In this document: piece after piece, positions 12,137 to 36,590 of the stretch
How positions within the stretch are numbered: the stretch's first letter is position 1
Layout of the letters: the number at the start of each line of letters is the position of its first letter
Assembly: GCF_014633365.1 (NCBI RefSeq)
Contig: NC_068338.1
Coordinates: 48,309,716 to 48,373,715, forward strand
DNA length: 64,000 bases
Reading direction: 5' to 3'
Origin: Diospyros lotus
Lineage: Eukaryota > Streptophyta > Magnoliopsida > Ericales > Ebenaceae
The notes under the pieces: model-generated
What the model was told of the DNA's origin: nothing
The model's database searches: none
The model's input: the letters and a program-made list of their open reading frames with translations, nothing else
Program-made: the position numbers and the translations under genes

Positions 12137-13755
12137 TGGAAATACAACATGTGTTTTTATCCTCCTTGAACCCCAATTTTTTTTGGTGAACTCAGTTGTA
12201 TGTTTTAACGACAATCTCGATTTACCTAATAGGCGCACAAGCATAGCTATCTACCTGAATGTCTTTGAAGGTATTGATTTCATGTAACAAGCAAGGCATA
12301 ATTCTTTTCCGCGGCATAATATTTGGCTGCAGTTGTTGTTGCTGTGAAAATCTATATAATAATGCAACAAAGAGGAAAAATCAAAGGAATCAGTGTGTTA
12401 AAAGTTTACTATTCGTAACTTTGATTTGTTGTGTATTACTTTTGTATTAGTATCAAATGGCATTAATATCTCCCAAACAGCGATAGCTTTATTGCCAGAT
12501 CCGGTTCTTATCTAAACAAAATTATTTTGTAATACTACGGTTTTTCCTCAAAAATGTTAATTGAAAGGGACTTATATTTTTTACAAGAGCAAGTACTATT
12601 CGGATTGAGTCATGACATATTTGATAATATTAAACTTATGACTTCACTATGAATTAGAAATTAACTTTATGATAAATTTGAATTTTGGGTTTGAGAGTAA
12701 AGAAAAAACTTAAAAGACAGGAACCACAAAGAAACCGAGAAAATATAAAGAAATGAATCTTCCATTTTAAGATGAATGGCTAGTATTTTCATGCATTTTT
12801 GGCCCATGGTGCATTAAATCAGCCTTCTAAGATGAAAGATAGAATCGAGGCTCGTCACAATCAAAATCTCACAACTTAAAGAACATTCATTTTAGTTATA
12901 CATGGAATAAATCCTGCTGCTATAATCTCTGTTTTATGGGAAAAATATCTGCAACAAGGTCTCCCGAGCATTGTTTTGAGTCGCAGATCGACGTTGGGCT
13001 GAACTCCAAGGTGAACAGATCGACTGCTTTGGTACTAATTCGGATTGCCTCTCTCCACCTTCGAGTTCACGACCAACGTCGATCCCTTCCAGTTTTCTCT
13101 TCATCGATCGGCTACGATGCCATGTCCAAAGGTATTGTAATATATATAATAATATGAATATAGGAGCGCAAAAAGGAGCAACTCAAAAAGAAGATGATGA
13201 AGTACTGGTTACATGGAACACTATAATAGCACATTCCACAAATGTCTATCAAGGAAATATTTTGGCATTATGCCCAAAAACAATGGAATCACAACACCAC
13301 CCATAAAGTTCCGTTTCCTTGCTCTGTCTGTATTTAGAGAATAAGATAATGCTTGAAAGAAAGCAAAGTTAAGGATTCCAAGAGTTGGAATGATGAACTC
13401 ACTGACATTGCAGAAACTTCATGGATTCTTTCATAGCTTGAGATGAAGATTATTTGCCAGTAATCAGGTATTAAGTAGACTGAAGATGATAAACAGCAGG
13501 AGAGGGTTCAGACGTGCACCAGTCCTCTGAGAAATGGCTTTTCATCTTCTCCTCTAGTGGTGGTTCAAAATACTACATTGACACGATTCAAACTTCTAGA
13601 ACTCTATATCATCTTATCATGACGGGGAAATGCATATCACATAAGGCTTATACTATAATAATGGTAATATTGAAAATTAACATGTTATTGATAAGCATAG
13701 GGTATGAAAGCTTGCTGGATGCAAGGAAAGGATAGATGCGGGTGGTTGCTGGCAT
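12137..13755. other. Convergent 3' intergenic region between LETM1 and the beta-glucosidase
   Basis: Both genes end toward this region, so it holds their 3' UTRs. It is AT-rich apart from a GC-richer patch at about 12960-13130. That patch is open in one frame and contains an imperfect hairpin, but I recognise no gene in it. Confidence 0.6.
12986..13084. repeat. Imperfect inverted repeat in a GC-richer patch
   Basis: The arm at 12986-13013 starts GATCGACGTTGG and continues CTGAACTCCAAGGTG. It pairs with 13056-13084 (reverse complement GATCGACGTTGG, then GTGAACTCGAAGGTG) with a few mismatches and one indel. The loop is about 42 bases. A hairpin RNA, a foldback repeat or a relic exon fragment are all possible. 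Confidence 0.55.
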
Positions 13756-27481
<13,726 letters not shown>

Positions 27482-28709
27482 ACTGTTCCTTCTCCTTCTT
27501 CTTCCCCAATTTCCTTCACCAAACAGGACTCGATCACGGATCTCCCAAGCGAGAATGCGGTAATGGTTTTTCCTTGTCCTTTTTCTTCTCTTGTGACCTT
27601 GATTGATTCTTGTTCTGTAGCTGAATCAGGTCATCTCCAGATTGATTGGGGAGTACTCTTTTGCCAGTTCATACCCGTGGGACCAAATCTTGGGTAAAGA
27701 TCTTGTCGGCAGCGCCATTAATCATCCGATGAAAGCCATGGACCAACCAACCATACAAGAACACGGGAGTGGTAGTGGAATTCGAATCGAAGTAAAATCA
27801 GTGGCACTGGCGATGACGGTGAGTGAATGGGACGTGGCGATTGCGTGGCCCTACGTTTCCGGTTGCCCTTTCCTGGCGTTCCATTGATGGTTTTATCCCG
27901 CACAGCGATGATCTTTCCCATTGAGTGTGGGCAAAGCGACCGTTACTTACAGGTAAATAATAATTGAGCAAATGAGAACAATGATAGAGTTAACGGTCGA
28001 TTAACGGCGGATAGACATGTATTTTAGTTAAGAGTAATGTTAATTATTATTTTAAGAATAATAATTTAATATTAATAATATATTTTATTTTAAAATAAAG
28101 TTTATTTATTATATTTTGTTTTTAATATTTAAATATTTTTATTAATTTATAATAAATATATCGTATTTTAAATTATTTAATTAATGAATAGAATTATTTT
28201 AATATTAACAATAAAAAAATATTGTAAATGTACTTTATCTAAAAATATATAAGTTTTGCTAATAGTTAATGCTTAATTACTGGATAATTGTTGGCATTAC
28301 TATTTTATAAAAGTTATATTTATTTTTTAATTTTAAAATAAAATTTTTAGTAAAATGAGTTTTAATGTAGTGATTAAATTGTTTGAGAAATAAGTTATTA
28401 TTTAGATGTTATAAATTTAAATTTTATTTAGTATAATTAATTTTTATTTTTTAATAAAATACATTAATATTGTATTAAAAAATATTTTTTATTAACTTGG
28501 GTTAAAACATGGTATTTGTGTTCTGTCTATCCAGACTTACCCGAGTTGTGTGATGGGTGGGCCTCCGCACCAGAAACGTAGCCCGTTAATTCTTGGTGAC
28601 TGAAAAGGCCCGATCTGCAAAACCCTAGCAAGACAACCATCGTAGCTGGGGTAGGGTTTTTCCCTCTGCTCATTCTATCGTCTTCGAGAGTGTGAGAGGG
28701 AGGGCGAAG
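27482..28709. promoter_or_regulatory. Divergent promoter region of beta-glucosidase and PPR gene
   Basis: The two genes point away from each other, with about 1.2 kb between start codons. The first 450 bases next to the beta-glucosidase are GC-richer and may hold its 5' UTR and promoter. About 28000-28500 is very AT-rich and includes a MITE at 28033-28301. I could not place a TATA box with confidence. Confidence 0.5.
28033..28301. mobile_element. AT-rich MITE, family member 1
   Basis: The left end AGTAATGTTAATTATTA and the reverse complement of the right end AGTAATGCCAACAATTAT are imperfect terminal repeats. The inner part (AATAAATATATCGTATTTTA) matches the reverse complement of the element at 46286-46538, showing a repeat family. 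It sits about 400 bp upstream of the PPR start codon. Confidence 0.6.
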
Positions 28710-30560
28710 ATGTGGAGATGGATTGGGAGAAGAGCTCGCTTGGGAATTGGCTCGGCAGCATCGAAATTGCAGCCGATCCAAAACTCTCATCCTCCTATGA
28801 ATCTGGATCCGGCTCAGGTACAGCGCTGTCGAACCCTCCAGTTTTCAAATTTATCTAATTTCCTCGTTTCTTCTAAGGAAAAGAGAGTCGTCCTCTTTCT
28901 CCAAAGCCCTAAATTTTTCTCGCACGATTCGCGTGATGCTGGTGGTTTTGTTGAGTCGCAATTTGACTCGACAGATTCCGGAACCAATCAAGGCCTGGCT
29001 GTTGCTTCCGCTGATGATGATGTCGTCGAGGACGGAAACCGGATTCCTGTTAAATCTGAATCGGATAATGGAGCTTATTTGTCGTTGGATTTCGATGAAA
29101 CTAGCCTAGCGACGGAGGGTTTTACCTCCGCTGGGGCTGATGATGACAGTTTAGCTGGAGAAGATGATCAGGAAAAAGAAATTGAGGTACGTGAGATTGA
29201 TGTTGAGCAGTTAGAGAGTTTGTTGTCTCTGCTTCAGAGCAGAAGTGGTAATGTAGATGATTGGTCTTTGGAGTCGAGCCTTGATGAAATGGACTTGAGT
29301 TTACATGAAGAGTTTGTGGTGAGGGTGCTTGAAACCCCTCTCATTCCCGGTGACAATTTGATTTCGTTTTTCAAATGGACTTTAAAGAAGCCAGAATTCT
29401 CTGCAACTACATGGAGCTTGGAAGTTATTGTCCAGGCAATTTCTGTTGGTCTTACGAGCAAATGTGCCTATACTTTGTGGGATTTGATCAAGGAGATTGG
29501 GGAGATGGAAAAAGGTGTTTTGACCACGGAAATTCTAAATGAGCTGATATCTCTATTCTCAAAATTGGCTAAAGGAAAGGCTGCATTTGAAGTATTTAAC
29601 AAGTTTGAGGAGTTTGGCTGTGTCCCCAACGCTGAAACATATTATTTCACAATAGAAGCCCTTTCCAGGCGTGGAATATATGAATGGGCTTGTTCTGTTT
29701 CTGAGAAAATGCTCGATGCTGGACAGTTGCCTGACAGTGACAAAGTTGGGAAGATTATATCTTATCTATGCAAAGGTGGTAAGGCCAAAGATGCTCATTT
29801 GATCTACTTATTTGCCAAAGAAAAGGATATATACCCATCTAAAGCTTCTGTCAACGTTTTGATCAGCTCATTATGTCGGGGGAATGAGACTATTCACTCA
29901 GCTCTGGAGATGCTAGAAGACTTCTCGAGTGAGGATAGAAAATATGCAATCAAGCCATTTTCATACGTCATTCATGGATTATGTAGTATCAAAGATGTTG
30001 AAGGAGCGAAAAGGTTGCTGTTTAAGATGATTGATGCTGGGCCACCTCCTGGAAATGCTATTTTCAACTCTATTATCAACAGTCTATCCAAGGTTGGAGA
30101 TATGGAAGAGGCAAAGAAAATAATGAATTTGATGGAAGGCAGGGGTCTGAAACCTGATGTGTACACTTACAGTGTTATTATAAGCAGTTATGTTAAGGGT
30201 GGGGAGATGGGGGATGCTTGTAAAGTTTTGGCTGAAGCAAAAAAACAGCACTCAAAGTTGAATCCTGTGACTTATCATTCTCTCATTCGTGGGTTTTGCA
30301 AGCTGGAACAATTTGACCAGGCCATTAAGTTACTGAGAGAAATGAAAAAATATGGGGTTCAGCCCAATGCCGATGAGTACAATAAGATGATCCAATCTCT
30401 TTGCCTGAAGGCTTTAGATTGGGGAACAGCAGAAAAGCTGCTGGAGGAGATGAAAGAAAATGGATTGCATCTCAATGGGATCACAAAGGCTCTTATAACA
30501 GCAGTTAAGGAGATAGAAGAAGAGGAAGTGGGGAGTAGAGAAGTAGCTATTGGAGCATAA
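28710..30560 (+). CDS. P-class pentatricopeptide repeat protein, 616 aa, intronless
   Basis: P-class PPR proteins bind organelle RNA and act in its stability, processing or translation. The first ATG in frame is at 28710 (MWRWIGRRARLGIGS), giving a basic, Ser/Ala-rich N-terminus typical of mitochondrial targeting. A GTG six codons upstream is not a likely start. Residues about 80-200 form an acidic linker with DDDVVED and AGEDDQEKEIE. From about residue 240 to 600 there are roughly ten 35-residue repeats, for example PNAETYYFTIEALSRRGIYE, KPDVYTYSVIISSYVKGGEM and LNPVTYHSLIRGFCKLEQFD. No E or DYW tail follows. It resembles Arabidopsis At3g02650 from memory, which I cannot verify. No introns or breaks are seen, so it is probably functional. 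Confidence 0.9.
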   Translation: MWRWIGRRARLGIGSAASKLQPIQNSHPPMNLDPAQVQRCRTLQFSNLSNFLVSSKEKRVVLFLQSPKFFSHDSRDAGGFVESQFDSTDSGTNQGLAVASADDDVVEDGNRIPVKSESDNGAYLSLDFDETSLATEGFTSAGADDDSLAGEDDQEKEIEVREIDVEQLESLLSLLQSRSGNVDDWSLESSLDEMDLSLHEEFVVRVLETPLIPGDNLISFFKWTLKKPEFSATTWSLEVIVQAISVGLTSKCAYTLWDLIKEIGEMEKGVLTTEILNELISLFSKLAKGKAAFEVFNKFEEFGCVPNAETYYFTIEALSRRGIYEWACSVSEKMLDAGQLPDSDKVGKIISYLCKGGKAKDAHLIYLFAKEKDIYPSKASVNVLISSLCRGNETIHSALEMLEDFSSEDRKYAIKPFSYVIHGLCSIKDVEGAKRLLFKMIDAGPPPGNAIFNSIINSLSKVGDMEEAKKIMNLMEGRGLKPDVYTYSVIISSYVKGGEMGDACKVLAEAKKQHSKLNPVTYHSLIRGFCKLEQFDQAIKLLREMKKYGVQPNADEYNKMIQSLCLKALDWGTAEKLLEEMKENGLHLNGITKALITAVKEIEEEEVGSREVAIGA

Positions 30561-31353
30561 CATATCATCAGCTTAGTGAAGTGAATGTAAAGTGAAATAA
30601 CCAAGTTCTATGTCCTCGAACCCTCTTCTTCCTTTGGCTCATCTTCTTTTTTTTTTTTTTATTATTTTTATTTCAATCAGCTTTTATTCACGAAATGGGT
30701 AAAAGAGGGTGCTTTGCAAGGTATCTCTTTTCAATCATGCATTGTACACCCTTGTCACATCCATTGGAATTAAGAAGGAAAAGGTTTTGTTGTTTGGATC
30801 TATCTTTGGGTCAAGTGAAGTCTCAATTGTGGTATTGAATTACACATTTTTGTATATCCACTTTCTAAAAGATTTTGTTCCTAGCTAGTAGAACGGGGAA
30901 AAGGAGAAACAACGATAAAAAAATAGAACCACAAGCTGGACATAAATTATTTGCGAAATTTCTATATAAAATAATGTGGGTAATTAATGACTACACAATG
31001 AAAAGAAAATAATGAGTTTTTGTTGTTTGTCATGAGTTAGGGAATGCTCTTCTGGATGGAACTAAACCACAGAAGGTTTGTAGTTGTTCTCCCGAGGTGG
31101 AAGGGGCGTTATTCCTTTGTAGCAGTTTGGCATAGTCCTCTTTTCACCGCAACTAGCTGAAACACTAATCATTTCATTTCTTTTCTTTTTTGTTTTTTTA
31201 GTTTGATGCCATGATAAGCGTAGGGAACATTTCTTTTTCAAATAGATCCAAAAGGTAAACTGCTAGCGCTTTGTTGCCTTGTCTGACTTGGTAGTAATAG
31301 ATCTTAGCTATTTTGCTTCTAATGCTAACGCTATTCCTGCTGCCTTTACTAAG
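30561..31353. other. 3' UTR of the PPR gene and intergenic sequence
   Basis: The first part must contain the PPR 3' UTR. I looked here for the missing N-terminal exon of the DUF212 pseudogene that follows and found no convincing match. No other feature is seen beyond T-rich tracts near 30648 and 31185. Confidence 0.5.
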
Positions 31354-33327
31354 TGGAATGCCACCTTCACATTCTGCAACTGCTACTGCTTTTGCAGCAG
31401 CCATCGGTCTCCGCTATGGTTTTGTAGGACCAGTGTTTGCAATTGCATTAATCTTAGAATGTGTTGTGTAATCCTCAGACATACTTATTCGACAAAGTAA
31501 TGATATAGTTCTCTGTACATTTAAAACCCATAAACTAGTTGCAGTATTATTGCACTTTAAGTTTTTATAGATAATACATTTATTCTACATGATCTTACCA
31601 TGTTGTGAGTTAGAGCATGAGTATTTGTTGGCATAATGTGATATAGGTCACACATAATATGGGGTAGCAACCCAAGTGGATCTTGGCCAGAATTGTTAAT
31701 TATATTCTGATGCAATGAGAACTGAGTCATACTTAAATTTAAATGAGATATTTTTATTTTTTATTTTTTTTTTTCAAAATTTGCCTCGCATTCAGTATAT
31801 GGAAGTCTCAATGCCTTCTTTGCATTCAAAAGATTATGACTTAAGGTTGCTTTTGTACCCTATAAAGGGATCGACCATACAGCTTCTTGTATTCATCTTG
31901 GGAAACTCCTCTCAATGCTCTGGATACTGATGTTTGCCATTTCCGAGAAAATGTGCTCAGTCTCTTTTCTTTTCATTTGCATGTTTGTTGATTGTCTTCG
32001 TCTTCATTATCATATTTCTGTAAGTTACTTCCATAATGTTCAGTAAAAGGAAAATGCTTCTTTGGTTACTGTTGGTGTTCATGATGACTTTTGCCACTGC
32101 CACAATGGAGTTTTAATATGTTATAGCAGGTGATGTATGATGCATATAGTGTAAGATTACAAGCTGGACCCCCAGAGGAGGTTTTGTGCTCTCTCTTTCT
32201 GTGTGTGAGTGCACGGGTGCATGCGTGTTCCTCCTACCCCTCGTCCAATCTACTTGTGTGATTTGGGTATTGAATTTTTGATGTTCTGTTAGCCAGGCAT
32301 CTTTTTGGAGATTTAAATTGTTTTCTTTTATGTATTTGTGTTGGGATTCCTCAGGTCTTGAATTAAAAAATTGCATTTGAACTTGCTGTTAAACATCATC
32401 TGGCTGGGAGCAGACCACTACGTGAACTTCTGGGGTATACCCCTCCTCAGGTTTTGCTGGAAACATTTCATTACCGTCATGTCTATAATTATACTAATGT
32501 TTTGAAGCCCATGTGCCTCAATTACTTGAATTAAGTCATGGTAATCAATTATCATCATGAAATTTCGTTTAGAGTCAAATGTTCACTGAACTTTGACTCA
32601 TAATATGCTTTGGGCTGCCTTTCTCCTTTATAGCCAAATTCAATTTAAAACTTAGGATCAATGACTGGTGTACAAGAGAAGATAGAATAAGGAATACTGC
32701 AGTGGGGGCAGATGCCAAGTGGCAGCAATTGAAAGGAATTAAACGAGGAATGTTTGAAATGATATGAGCCATTACCATGTGTAGTGCCAGGTGAGTTGAT
32801 GCCTGTGAAAATTATTTAACGTCAGGACAGTTCATGATTGAAGCATTATACAGAAGAGTATTGGTAAAAATTTGAAGAACTTAGAAAACTTTCTAGAAGA
32901 TATATACTACGGAAAAACTTAAAAAATATGACTTAGTTACTGAAATTCATGTTGCTGGGGAAAAAAAAAAATGAACCATGATTTATGGTTGCCTTGCATG
33001 ATTCTTAAAGTTTGGAAGTGGTAGGAATTATCTGTATATTGGAGATTAAAAAAAAAAAAAAATCTGAGAATGAATGTAATTTTTGAAGATGGATTCTTTC
33101 ATTTGATTTTGATCCCTCCAATTAACATAGGAGATTATATCATGATGTCTTGATAGAAGTACGAATACGAAAGTGACATGCCAAACTTTCTCCTACTGTG
33201 GGATAAGAATACAGTTTCACAAATTGTGATGGCTTTCTAAATTTTGCAGTTGTGTTGCAGGTAATTGCTGGGACTTGTTACAGCAGCAATTGGCCATTTG
33301 ATTGTTGCATCGGGTAGTCGATCTTGA
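31354..33327 (+). pseudogene. DUF212 (PAP2/haloperoxidase-related) pseudogene
   Basis: Four exons of a plant DUF212 membrane protein are recognisable. 31354-31465 encodes GMPPSHSATATAFAAAIGL and FVGPVFAIALILECV. The next starts at 32130 with VMYDAYSVRLQAG. 32355-32450 encodes SRPLRELLGYTPPQ. 33261-33327 begins VIAG. The family normally reads GMPSSHS and VLNQ, followed by a PLRELLGHTP block. Here a TAA at 32364-32366 replaces the Gln codon after VLN. In the last exon the frame must shift after VIAGT to read TAAIGHLIVASGS. The N-terminal exon was not found. Introns are retained, so this is a decayed or fragment duplicate rather than a processed copy. The function of this family in plants is poorly known. 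Confidence 0.75.
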
Positions 33328-34270
33328 TGCACAGGTTAATGTCAGCAGATGCCATTTGATTGTAGAATTGCTTGTGATTCCAAATGCCAAACTGGCTTTG
33401 TATGTGTTTTTATTAGCATATTCTGTACTGAAACAACTATCTTATTGTTTAAACAGCGATACATGAAGATATACTTTCTTTGAATACAAAAAAGAAAAAT
33501 AGCAAATGTTGCTGGAACTTAAGTGTCAAGAATTTAGCAACTGCACAGCAGTTTATATTACTGTAATTTTATACAGCTTGGCGTGCATATATTTTACCGC
33601 CATCACCTCGCTTCTTTAAAAGATTTGAAGTTTTCTCAATTAGTGGGGTGGTTTGATTTCAACTAGGGATTATCATACTCTTGACTGCATAATCGGTCAG
33701 AATTATTCACTATGATCTATTCATGCTGCTCTAGTTGAAAAGCTAGAACCTTCTTCATTTTTGGCAATAAAGAAATAGCACTAAGAAGATAAGATGCGAT
33801 AAATAAAATTAAAATGATTAATTGTGTGACAAAAAGAAGAAACCCTCTTCAGCAAAGCGGGGTAGAACTTTACTATGTTTGGATTCAGGGAAGACATGGA
33901 TGGGAAGGAAGGAAAAGAGGAACCAATCCTCTTGTTTAGAAAAGGTTTAAGCCGAGCAGAGAAAGGGGATTTGTAGGGGGCTGAATTTGCCTCATTTCGA
34001 CCATGTAAAAAGGATCATAATACCCTTGTCTCGAGCTCTTAGGTCACTTGGTTGTCAATCTAATATCACTGTTCATTCACTTTAACTAGATAAATGAACA
34101 GAAGCATGCACCCAAATAAGTTTCGGAACAAAAGCCTGTGCACCTTTGACAAAGAGAGGAAAAAAAAAGCCTATGAGCGAAGGCGTCAGTATTATGTATT
34201 ACAGCAACTATTGAAGGAGAAGGCAATGGTGCCAAAGTTGTAGTAGCCATAGAAGTTGGCGGCGGTGACA
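33328..34270. other. Intergenic region upstream of the second PPR gene
   Basis: AT-rich sequence without a recognisable gene or repeat. The last 200 bases are GC-richer and probably contain the 5' UTR and promoter of the PPR gene, but no clear TATA motif was chosen. Confidence 0.5.
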
Positions 34271-36220
34271 ATGAGATGGAGCCATGCGGGCAGCAGCTGC
34301 TTTCACAATCATATAGTTCTTCGTTGTTCTCACTTTCTCCCTCCAGTTTCTTTCACCAGAAACGCCATTAATCCAGCGACCTTCTTCCAGTCGCATTGGC
34401 CGATTCATTCCTTTTCATCATCACCCTTGCACATTGATAGGCCAAGACCCAGATTGTCGAATGCCTTGGCGGCTCCGTTGAATGTATTATCCGCCGAGAT
34501 TATTCACGCCAAAGTTATCAAGAACGGTTCCTTTCAATACTTGCAGCAAGTAAACTATATTTTGAATCTTTATGTGAAGTCTGGCAATTTCGGCCATGCA
34601 CGAAGACTGTTTGATGAAATTCCTCAGAGGGATGTCCAAACTTGGACCGTTATGATTTCAGGTTTTGCTCATAGCGGTGTCCCCAGATTGGCATTTGATC
34701 TCTTTCGTAAGATGCACGAAGACGGCGTTTTCCCTAACAAATTTACATTTTCGAGCATTTTGAAGTGCTGCTCTAGTTTTGTTGAACTTCGATTGGGTAA
34801 AGCAATTCACGGGCGGATACTGCGTTATGGGATTGATTCAGATATTGCGCTAAAAAATTCTCTTCTCCATCTTTATGGGAAATGCGCTGTTTTTGATTAT
34901 GCAGAACGACTATTTGAATCAATGGCTGAAAAAGACACAGTGTCATGGAATATAATGATTGCTGCGTATTCACAGATCGGAGACATGGAGAAGTCTATGG
35001 ATTTTTTCATAAGGTTGCCTTCCAAAGATGTTGCTACCTGGAATGTAATTATAGATGGCCACATTCGTAATGGTTTTGAAAGACTTGCATTAAATCTTCT
35101 CTATGAGATGGTTGAAACCGTAACAATATTCAACAAAGTTACCTTCTCCATAGCTTTGGTCTTGGCAGCTTCTTTGTCTATTCTGGAACTGGGGAGACAA
35201 ATCCATGGCAGGGTGCTTAGGATTGGAACTTGTAATGATAATTTTGTAAGGAATTCTTTGATTGATATGTATCGTAAATGTGGACAGATGGGGAAGGCAT
35301 CAGCAGTTTTCCAAAATTTGGGTCAAGATTCAACGAGAATACAAATTTCTGATGTTTCTTGTGATGAATCGATTGCTGCATCTGTTGCATGGAGTTCAAT
35401 GGTTGCTGGGTATATCCAAAATGGTAGGTTAGATGATGCTTTCAAAATTTTTCATACTATGGTTTGTAGAAACATTGAACTTGACAAGTTCACCCTCACC
35501 AGCATTATTTCTGCATGTGGCGATGCTGGGCTTTTGGAGCTTGGTCAATTGATCCATGCCTATGTTCTTAAGGTTGGGCATGGGATAGATGTTTTCTTGT
35601 GCTCAACCATGATTGACATGTATGCAAAATGTGGAAGGCTAGATGATGCTTGGTCAATTTTCACACTTGCTAATGTTGGGAACGTTGTGCTATGGACTGC
35701 AATGATATCTAGCTGTGCTTCACATGGGCAAGGGAAGGAGGCTATTTGGCTTTTTGAGTTAATGCTGAATGAGGGGATCAAACCAAATGAAGTGACTTTT
35801 GTGGGGGTTTTAACAGCATGCGGTCATGCAGGTTTGTTTGGAGAAGGCTGCAAGTATTTTACGTTAATGAAAGAAGTTTACAGTATCACGCCTTCAGTTG
35901 AGCACTTCACATGCATGATATATCTTTTTGGTCGATCAGGTCGCTTGAACATGATAAAGGATTTTATTTATGAGAATGGTGTCTCTCATCAGAGTGCAGT
36001 ATGGAAAGCATTTCTTTCTTCTTGCGAAGTTCACAAAAACATTGAGATGGCAAGGTGGGTTTCGGAGAAACTTCTGGAACTTGAGCCAGTTGAACCTGGT
36101 CCTTATGTTTTATTATCAAACATCTGCGCATCCCATCATAGATGGGAGGAGGTAGCAAATTTGAGGGATTTGATGAGAGAAAGGGGAGTTTGGAAGCAGC
36201 CTGGTCAATCTTGGATTTAG
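34271..36220 (+). CDS. PLS-class PPR protein ending in the E domain, 649 aa
   Basis: PLS-class PPR proteins select sites for C-to-U RNA editing in plastids or mitochondria. The first ATG in frame is at 34271 (MRWSHAGSS). The N-terminus is basic and Ser-rich, consistent with an organelle signal. Repeats follow from about residue 75, for example RDVQTWTVMISGFAHSGVPR, KDTVSWNIMIAAYSQIGDME and NVVLWTAMISSCASHGQGKE. The E domain is present, with SVEHFTCMIYLFGRSGRLN, AVWKAFLSSCEVHKNIEMAR and EPGPYVLLSNICASHHRWEE. The frame stops at TAG 36218-36220 right after KQPGQSWI, where relatives continue with Gln and the E+ and DYW domains. Remains of those domains follow in the DNA, so this is a truncated former DYW protein. 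It may act with a partner supplying the deaminase, or be non-functional. There are no introns. Confidence 0.88.
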   Translation: MRWSHAGSSCFHNHIVLRCSHFLPPVSFTRNAINPATFFQSHWPIHSFSSSPLHIDRPRPRLSNALAAPLNVLSAEIIHAKVIKNGSFQYLQQVNYILNLYVKSGNFGHARRLFDEIPQRDVQTWTVMISGFAHSGVPRLAFDLFRKMHEDGVFPNKFTFSSILKCCSSFVELRLGKAIHGRILRYGIDSDIALKNSLLHLYGKCAVFDYAERLFESMAEKDTVSWNIMIAAYSQIGDMEKSMDFFIRLPSKDVATWNVIIDGHIRNGFERLALNLLYEMVETVTIFNKVTFSIALVLAASLSILELGRQIHGRVLRIGTCNDNFVRNSLIDMYRKCGQMGKASAVFQNLGQDSTRIQISDVSCDESIAASVAWSSMVAGYIQNGRLDDAFKIFHTMVCRNIELDKFTLTSIISACGDAGLLELGQLIHAYVLKVGHGIDVFLCSTMIDMYAKCGRLDDAWSIFTLANVGNVVLWTAMISSCASHGQGKEAIWLFELMLNEGIKPNEVTFVGVLTACGHAGLFGEGCKYFTLMKEVYSITPSVEHFTCMIYLFGRSGRLNMIKDFIYENGVSHQSAVWKAFLSSCEVHKNIEMARWVSEKLLELEPVEPGPYVLLSNICASHHRWEEVANLRDLMRERGVWKQPGQSWI

Positions 36221-36590
36221 TTGATGAATAATGTCCGAACTTCTGCTGTGCGACTTAGGTCTTCTCCACAAAGCCCAAATCTGTTACTTGGACAAGCTAA
36301 TTAGAAAGCTAAAGGAAATTCGGTGTACAACTTATGTGTAATGCAAGAGGCTGAAGTTGAACAAAAGATTTGCTTCTTGGTTTCATTAGTGGCAAACTCA
36401 CAATTGCTTATGGTTTCCTTAATTTAGTTATGGACCTATTCAGATCAGGAAGAATCTCTAAGTGCGTGCAGATTGTCGTAGCTTCATCGAATATACTTCT
36501 TATCTTTAAACAGGGAAATAGTTGCCACGGATGTTCCTTGGTTTCACCATCTTAAGCATGGAAATGCTCTTGAGGAGACTACTAGTCTGG
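36221..36590 (+). pseudogene. Decayed E+/DYW domain of the preceding PPR gene
   Basis: Translation past the TAG gives LMNNVRTSAVRLRSSPQSP, then with a frame change ICYLDKLIRKLKEI, then MQEAEVEQKICFL, then SGKLTIAYGFLNL, then IRKNL-stop-VRADCRSFIEYTS and EIVATDVPWFHHLKHGN. These line up with successive blocks of the E+ and DYW deaminase domains. The zinc-binding HSE of the deaminase has become ISG, the first Cys of CxxC is Arg, and the terminal DYW is absent. At least two further stops and several frameshifts are present, so the domain is dead. Confidence 0.85.

Noticed and set aside
28692..28709. Upstream GTG start for the P-class PPR gene
   Set aside because: Plant genes rarely start with GTG, and an ATG with a good organelle-type N-terminus follows at 28710.
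34256..34270. Upstream TTG start for the second PPR gene
   Set aside because: The first in-frame ATG is at 34271. TTG starts are not expected in plant nuclear genes.
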